Assembly: GCA_947471105.1 (NCBI GenBank) | Contig: CANIYB010000068.1 | Coordinates: 1-9,965 of the forward strand | Length of the DNA: 9,965 nucleotides | Direction of reading: 5' to 3' | From: Cytophagaceae bacterium | GTDB taxonomy: Bacteria > Bacteroidota > Bacteroidia > Cytophagales > Spirosomataceae | In this document: positions 6,473 to 9,965 of the stretch, piece by piece | How the letters are laid out: every line of letters starts with the position of its first letter | How positions within the stretch are numbered: the first letter of the stretch is position 1 | Notes under the pieces: generated by a model | What the model saw: only the letters and a program-made list of their open reading frames with translations | Database searches by the model: none | Told to the model about the DNA's origin: nothing | Program-made: the position numbers and the translations under genes

Positions 6473-7288
6473 ATGGATTTATACTTAAAGGTATCGCTTG
6501 CTTCCAGTAAATTATTAACTCGGGCCTATTCCACTTCTTTTTCTTTGGGAATAAGAACTTTGGACACGAAAGTTCATGATGCCATTTATGCCATTTATGG
6601 TTTTGTTCGATTGGCCGACGAGATTGTGGATACTTTTCACACACATGATAAAAAGGAATTATTAGCCCGATTTAAATCAGATACGTATCAATCGATCGAG
6701 GAAAAAATCAGTCTAAATCCCATTTTGCATTCATTCCAGTGGGTTGTCAATGAATTCAACATGGAGCATGAGCTCATCGAGGCTTTTTTATATTCCATGG
6801 AAATGGATTTAACGGAAACCCATTATAATCCTGAAGAATATAAACGATATATTTATGGATCTGCCGAGGTGGTAGGTTTAATGTGCCTTCGTGTTTTTTG
6901 TGCTGGAAATCCATCCGAATATGAGGCGCTGAAATCAGATGCTTGTGCCTTAGGTTCAGCCTTTCAAAAAATTAATTTTCTTCGTGACATTCGTTCAGAT
7001 TATGAGGAGCGTGGCCGCGTGTATTTCCCAAATATTGATTTTAATACGTTTACCGATGCGGAAAAACGCGAAATTGAAGATGATATTCAATTGGATTTTG
7101 ATGCCGGTTTACGGGGAATCAATGGCCTTCCTGAAGTCGCCAAGAAGGGAGTTTTATTGGCTTTTGAATATTACATTCGTTTATTTGAAAAGATTAAAGC
7201 TTTACCTGCTGCAAGAATCAAAGAAGAAAGAATACGTGTTCCCGACTGGGAAAAATTTTATATTTATATCAAATTATTGTTGCGTTAA
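6473..7288 (+). CDS. crtB: Phytoene synthase CrtB
   Basis: A 271-residue trans-isoprenyl diphosphate synthase of the squalene/phytoene synthase family, which joins two geranylgeranyl diphosphates head to head to make phytoene, the first committed carotenoid. Both Mg-binding aspartate motifs are intact: D49-E-I-V-D53 within 'RLADEIVDTFH', and D172-I-R-S-D176 within 'INFLRDIRSDYEERGRVYFP'. The early 'AYSTSFSLG' substrate-binding segment is also typical. It is slightly shorter than many CrtB proteins but lacks no recognised element. The ATG at 6473 is 5 bases after the crtI stop, without a Shine-Dalgarno sequence, as is common in this phylum. Pairing with crtI makes phytoene rather than squalene the likely product. 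The next gene follows after 9 bases with no hairpin between. Confidence 0.95.
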   Translation: MDLYLKVSLASSKLLTRAYSTSFSLGIRTLDTKVHDAIYAIYGFVRLADEIVDTFHTHDKKELLARFKSDTYQSIEEKISLNPILHSFQWVVNEFNMEHELIEAFLYSMEMDLTETHYNPEEYKRYIYGSAEVVGLMCLRVFCAGNPSEYEALKSDACALGSAFQKINFLRDIRSDYEERGRVYFPNIDFNTFTDAEKREIEDDIQLDFDAGLRGINGLPEVAKKGVLLAFEYYIRLFEKIKALPAARIKEERIRVPDWEKFYIYIKLLLR

Positions 7289-7297
7289 TAATACATC

Positions 7298-8047
7298 ATG
7301 TCGCCATTATTGTTTGATTTCGCGTTCCAATCAGAGTTTTTAATTCTTTTATTGGCCATTATGGCCTTTTTATATGCATCTGTTGGACACGGGGGTGCGA
7401 GTGGTTATTTAGCCGTCATGGCCATTTTTGCCATTGCTCCCTCTATCATGAAACAAACTGCTTTGCTTTTAAATCTAGGTGTTTCCCTGATGTCTTTTAT
7501 GGCATTTTACCGACAAGGTTTTTTTAAGTGGAAGCTTTTTTGGCCTTTTGCTTTAGGATCCATTCCGGCGGCTTTTTTTGGGGCCAAGATTCCTTTGACG
7601 GATTCTACGTATAAGCAGATTTTAGGATGTTGTTTGTTGATGGCGGTGATTCGAATGGTCTACCAATTGAAGGAAGAAAAATCGAACACATTAATTCCCG
7701 TTTTAGGGGTATTTATTGGTGGAATCATCGGCTTGCTATCCGGGATGATTGGCATCGGTGGGGGAATTATTTTAAGCCCTTTATTATTGCTATTTCGATG
7801 GGCTAGCCTTAAAGAAGCCGCTGCCGTATCTGCATTATTTATCTTTGTAAATTCAGTTTCTGGATTAGCAGGTCTGAAAACTTGGATTCCACTGGATCAA
7901 TCTCAAATGATTTATTGGCTCATCGCCTCATTAATTGGCGGATTCATCGGTGCGAGTTGGGGCTCCAAAATAGCCTCCAACCAAAAAGTAAAATGGATTT
8001 TAGCTTTGGTTTTAGTGATTGCGTCTTTGAAACTTTGGTTTGTATAA
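7298..8047 (+). CDS. TauE/SafE (TSUP) family membrane permease
   Basis: A 249-residue inner-membrane protein with about eight hydrophobic segments (roughly 13-30, 38-56, 58-72, 80-96, 107-122, 133-165, 173-193 and 203-247, the last probably two helices). It shows the two-fold repeat of the TSUP family: a Gly-rich motif G30-H-G-G-A-S-G36 in the first half and G152-I-G-G-G156 in the second, each followed by a helix with Asn (N59 and N185). TSUP proteins are proposed to move sulfite, sulfoacetate, sulfonates or related sulfur anions, but substrates of most members are unknown and none can be assigned here. The start is 9 bases after the crtB stop with no terminator between, so it is probably the third gene of the crt unit. 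A hairpin follows 4 bases after its stop. The link to carotenoid synthesis is positional only. Confidence 0.9.
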   Translation: MSPLLFDFAFQSEFLILLLAIMAFLYASVGHGGASGYLAVMAIFAIAPSIMKQTALLLNLGVSLMSFMAFYRQGFFKWKLFWPFALGSIPAAFFGAKIPLTDSTYKQILGCCLLMAVIRMVYQLKEEKSNTLIPVLGVFIGGIIGLLSGMIGIGGGIILSPLLLLFRWASLKEAAAVSALFIFVNSVSGLAGLKTWIPLDQSQMIYWLIASLIGGFIGASWGSKIASNQKVKWILALVLVIASLKLWFV

Positions 8048-8050
8048 ACA

Positions 8051-8089
8051 TAAAAGCGCCTGAAATTGCATGAACTTCAGGCGCTTTTA
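8051..8089. terminator. Bidirectional intrinsic terminator between convergent genes
   Basis: A perfect 14-bp stem (TAAAAGCGCCTGAA at 8051-8064 with TTCAGGCGCTTTTA at 8076-8089) encloses an 11-base loop. The stem has a GC-rich core with a run of T at the exit on both strands, so it can end transcription of the crtI-crtB-TSUP unit from the left and of the M1 peptidase gene from the right. It fills the 55-base gap between the two stop codons. Confidence 0.9.
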
Positions 8090-8102
8090 ATTCAAATTAA
8101 TT

Positions 8103-9965
8103 TTAGTTCTTCGAACCAGTTACCGCTCCAGCTGCTTCTTTCGCTTTTTTCGCATCTTGCATTGGATTGCCATCAATCGAGTATGATCTTCTTTGCATCT
8201 TAAACAATTGGACTTTAGTCGGTTTAGCCGGTTCCCGTGGGAATGCATTATCATCGGTATCGATATCAGCAATTTCATAATAAGGGTCCAAGGTCCACTT
8301 AACCACTTTCTTGCTGGTTGGAATTATTTTTTTAGCCTCCACATCGTTCAATCTCCATACTTCAGCCGGAAATCTCAAGACCTCTTCCGTACCATCTTCA
8401 TAATTTAATTTAATGATGACTGGCATAGGCAAACCTCCCTTATTTTTGAAATTAACCACATAAAAGTTCTTTCCTTGGGCGACCAATTTTTTTTCATCTT
8501 CATTTAAAGAAGCTAAATAATCTTGATACTTTTTCTTGTCAGCGTCCGTGGGCGCAAAACGATCATACGTATTGTAAAAATCAGTAAGGTCTGGATTCTC
8601 TTCTACAACGGTGGATTTAATATCTGTTTTATTTCGAATACTTGAAATGGTTTGACGCTTGGCTTGAGCCGCTTCTTTATCACCGGCTTTTTTAGCTACT
8701 GGATCTTGCGTGTCTATGCCAAACCATTCCACGGTTTCGATGGATTGGTTCACCGGCTCTGTGCCATAAAACCAACCTTTCCAAAACCAATCCAAGTCGA
8801 CGCCCGAGGCATCTTCTAACGTTCTAAAGAAATCTGCAGGGTATGGCTGCTTGAATGCCCATCTGCGCGCATACTCTTTGAAGGCGTAATCAAATAATTC
8901 TCTCCCCATAACCGTTTCACGAAGGATATTTAAAGCAGTCGCGGGCTTTGCATAGGCATTGTTTCCAAAATCCATAATGTTTTCCGAATTGGCCATAATA
9001 GGCACTTGGTTTTTGGTATCTAAACGCATGTAAGGAACAATATCTTGCGGCTCTCCGCGGCGCGCAGGAAAGTTGCGATCCCATTCCATTTCAGCTAAAT
9101 ACTGACAAAACGTATTTAAACCCTCGTCCATCCAAGACCATTGGCGCTCATCCGAATTGATAATCATGGGGAAGAAATTATGTCCAACTTCATGAATAAT
9201 CACACCGATCATCCCGTTTTTCGTATTTTCTGTATAAGTACCGTCCGTTTCTGGTCGACCTCCATTAAATGAAATCATCGGATATTCCATTCCGCCACCT
9301 AAAGTTGCATGGCAAGAAATAGCCACGGGATACGGATAAGCGATGGTTCTTTTGGAATAGGATTTTAGCGTATGTGCTACCGCCATCGTGGAGTATTTTT
9401 CCCAAAGTGGATTTCCTTCTTTAGAATAATAGGACATAGCCCATACTTTTTTACCCTCTACGTCGACTTGCATCGCGTCCCAAATAAATTTACGGGAGCT
9501 TGTAAATGCAAAATCACGTACATTATCGGCTTTGTAAACCCATGTCTTCTTGCCTGTCGGCTTATTTTTTTCAGCTTTCTCCGCTTCCGCTTGAGTCACA
9601 ATGATTACGGGTCTAACGGCTGTTTTTGCTTGGTCCCAACGTTTCAATTGGGTTGCGCTCATCACCTGCGATGCGTTTTGTAATTCGCCGGAAGCACCGA
9701 CTACATGGTCATTAGGCACCGTAATGGCTACTTTATAATTTCCAAAATTTAAGGTAAACTCTCCTTGGCCTATGAATTGTTTGTGCTGCCAACCGTATAC
9801 ATCGTTATATACAGCTAAACGTGGAAACCAATGGGCAATGAAGTAATTAGCATTTCCATCTTTTGGAAAAAGTTCATAGCCTGACCGACCATAATATTCA
9901 GTAATTAAATAATTCCAGTCGATCGAGAAACTTATATTTCCACCTGATTTCACCGGTGCAGGTAA
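8103..9965 (-). CDS. M1-family zinc metallopeptidase, N-terminus beyond window
   Basis: The frame is open to the window edge, so the true start lies beyond; the GTG at 9951-9953 is only an internal valine codon. About 620 residues are visible, and Bacteroidota relatives usually carry an upstream signal peptide and more of the N-terminal beta domain. The gluzincin zinc site is complete: HEVGH at 9180-9194 (minus strand), followed after 18 residues by the Glu of 'WMDEGLN' (codon 9123-9125), i.e. HEXXH-X18-E. The exopeptidase loop usually written GxMEN reads 'GGGMEYPMISF' (about 9270-9302), a form I recall from Bacteroidota M1 relatives. The role is probably aminopeptidase-like digestion of peptides in the periplasm or at the surface (inference; no localisation signal is visible). 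The C-terminal part, after about 8760, contains a charged linker and a beta-rich region and ends in a Lys/Ala-rich tail. It ends at the shared terminator and converges on the TSUP gene. Confidence 0.92.
   Translation of the reverse strand, partial: LPAPVKSGGNISFSIDWNYLITEYYGRSGYELFPKDGNANYFIAHWFPRLAVYNDVYGWQHKQFIGQGEFTLNFGNYKVAITVPNDHVVGASGELQNASQVMSATQLKRWDQAKTAVRPVIIVTQAEAEKAEKNKPTGKKTWVYKADNVRDFAFTSSRKFIWDAMQVDVEGKKVWAMSYYSKEGNPLWEKYSTMAVAHTLKSYSKRTIAYPYPVAISCHATLGGGMEYPMISFNGGRPETDGTYTENTKNGMIGVIIHEVGHNFFPMIINSDERQWSWMDEGLNTFCQYLAEMEWDRNFPARRGEPQDIVPYMRLDTKNQVPIMANSENIMDFGNNAYAKPATALNILRETVMGRELFDYAFKEYARRWAFKQPYPADFFRTLEDASGVDLDWFWKGWFYGTEPVNQSIETVEWFGIDTQDPVAKKAGDKEAAQAKRQTISSIRNKTDIKSTVVEENPDLTDFYNTYDRFAPTDADKKKYQDYLASLNEDEKKLVAQGKNFYVVNFKNKGGLPMPVIIKLNYEDGTEEVLRFPAEVWRLNDVEAKKIIPTSKKVVKWTLDPYYEIADIDTDDNAFPREPAKPTKVQLFKMQRRSYSIDGNPMQDAKKAKEAAGAVTGSKN

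Noticed and set aside
6984..7343. Plus-strand open frame of 119 codons overlapping the end of crtB and the start of the TSUP gene
   Set aside because: It lies in another frame of two well-supported genes and has no recognisable domain or independent start signal.
9372..9683. Plus-strand open frame of 103 codons antisense to the M1 peptidase gene
   Set aside because: The opposite strand is a clearly conserved enzyme; the antisense product is Cys/Phe-rich with no family resemblance and no promoter is evident.
1..9965. CRISPR array, insertion sequence, prophage, tRNA or rRNA
   Set aside because: No repeat-spacer pattern, transposase, terminal repeats, phage proteins or recognisable RNA gene was seen; coding genes with ordinary functions account for nearly all of the window.

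Overview
The window looks like chromosomal DNA from a Bacteroidota bacterium, most likely Cytophagales (a pigmented, AT-rich freshwater-type lineage; the order is inference). The support is: a DUF4292 gene directly before an EnvC-like gene, a TonB-dependent receptor with an N-terminal carboxypeptidase-regulatory-like domain, an ECF sigma factor of the type common in this phylum, -7 promoter motifs matching TAnnTTTG, a Bacteroidota-type CrtI, and no clear Shine-Dalgarno sequences before the starts.

Layout. (1) 1-1841, plus strand: the 3' end of a DUF4292 gene overlaps (ATGA) an EnvC-like coiled-coil/LytM protein whose metal-binding residues are mostly replaced; this is a cell-envelope and cell-separation pair. 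(2) 1842-4175, minus strand: a complete TonB-dependent outer-membrane receptor, converging on the envC-like gene with no bases between the two stop codons. (3) 4176-4369: a divergent intergenic region of 194 bases with an AT-rich 13-bp inverted repeat that brackets the putative -7 element of the next gene. (4) 4370-4873: a single-gene ECF sigma factor closed by a clear intrinsic terminator (4910-4936). (5) 4950-8047: a compact three-gene unit with its own promoter-like sequence, crtI (phytoene desaturase), crtB (phytoene synthase) and a TauE/SafE (TSUP) membrane permease, with gaps of 5 and 9 bases. (6) 8051-8089: a perfect 14-bp hairpin that can terminate transcription from both sides. (7) 8103-9965, minus strand: an M1-family zinc metallopeptidase whose N-terminus lies beyond the window.

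How they work together. CrtB condenses two geranylgeranyl diphosphates to phytoene and CrtI desaturates it towards lycopene, so the window holds the early core of carotenoid synthesis. No cyclase, hydroxylase, ketolase or glycosyltransferase is present here, so later steps must be encoded elsewhere. The ECF sigma factor beside crtI is a candidate regulator, but it has its own terminator and no visible anti-sigma partner. The TSUP permease appears co-transcribed with crtIB, an association whose purpose the sequence does not reveal. I found no CRISPR array, insertion sequence, phage gene, tRNA or rRNA, and no convincing wholly new system. The points most worth a second look are the sigma-factor promoter dyad, the crtIB-TSUP unit and the strongly degenerate EnvC LytM domain.
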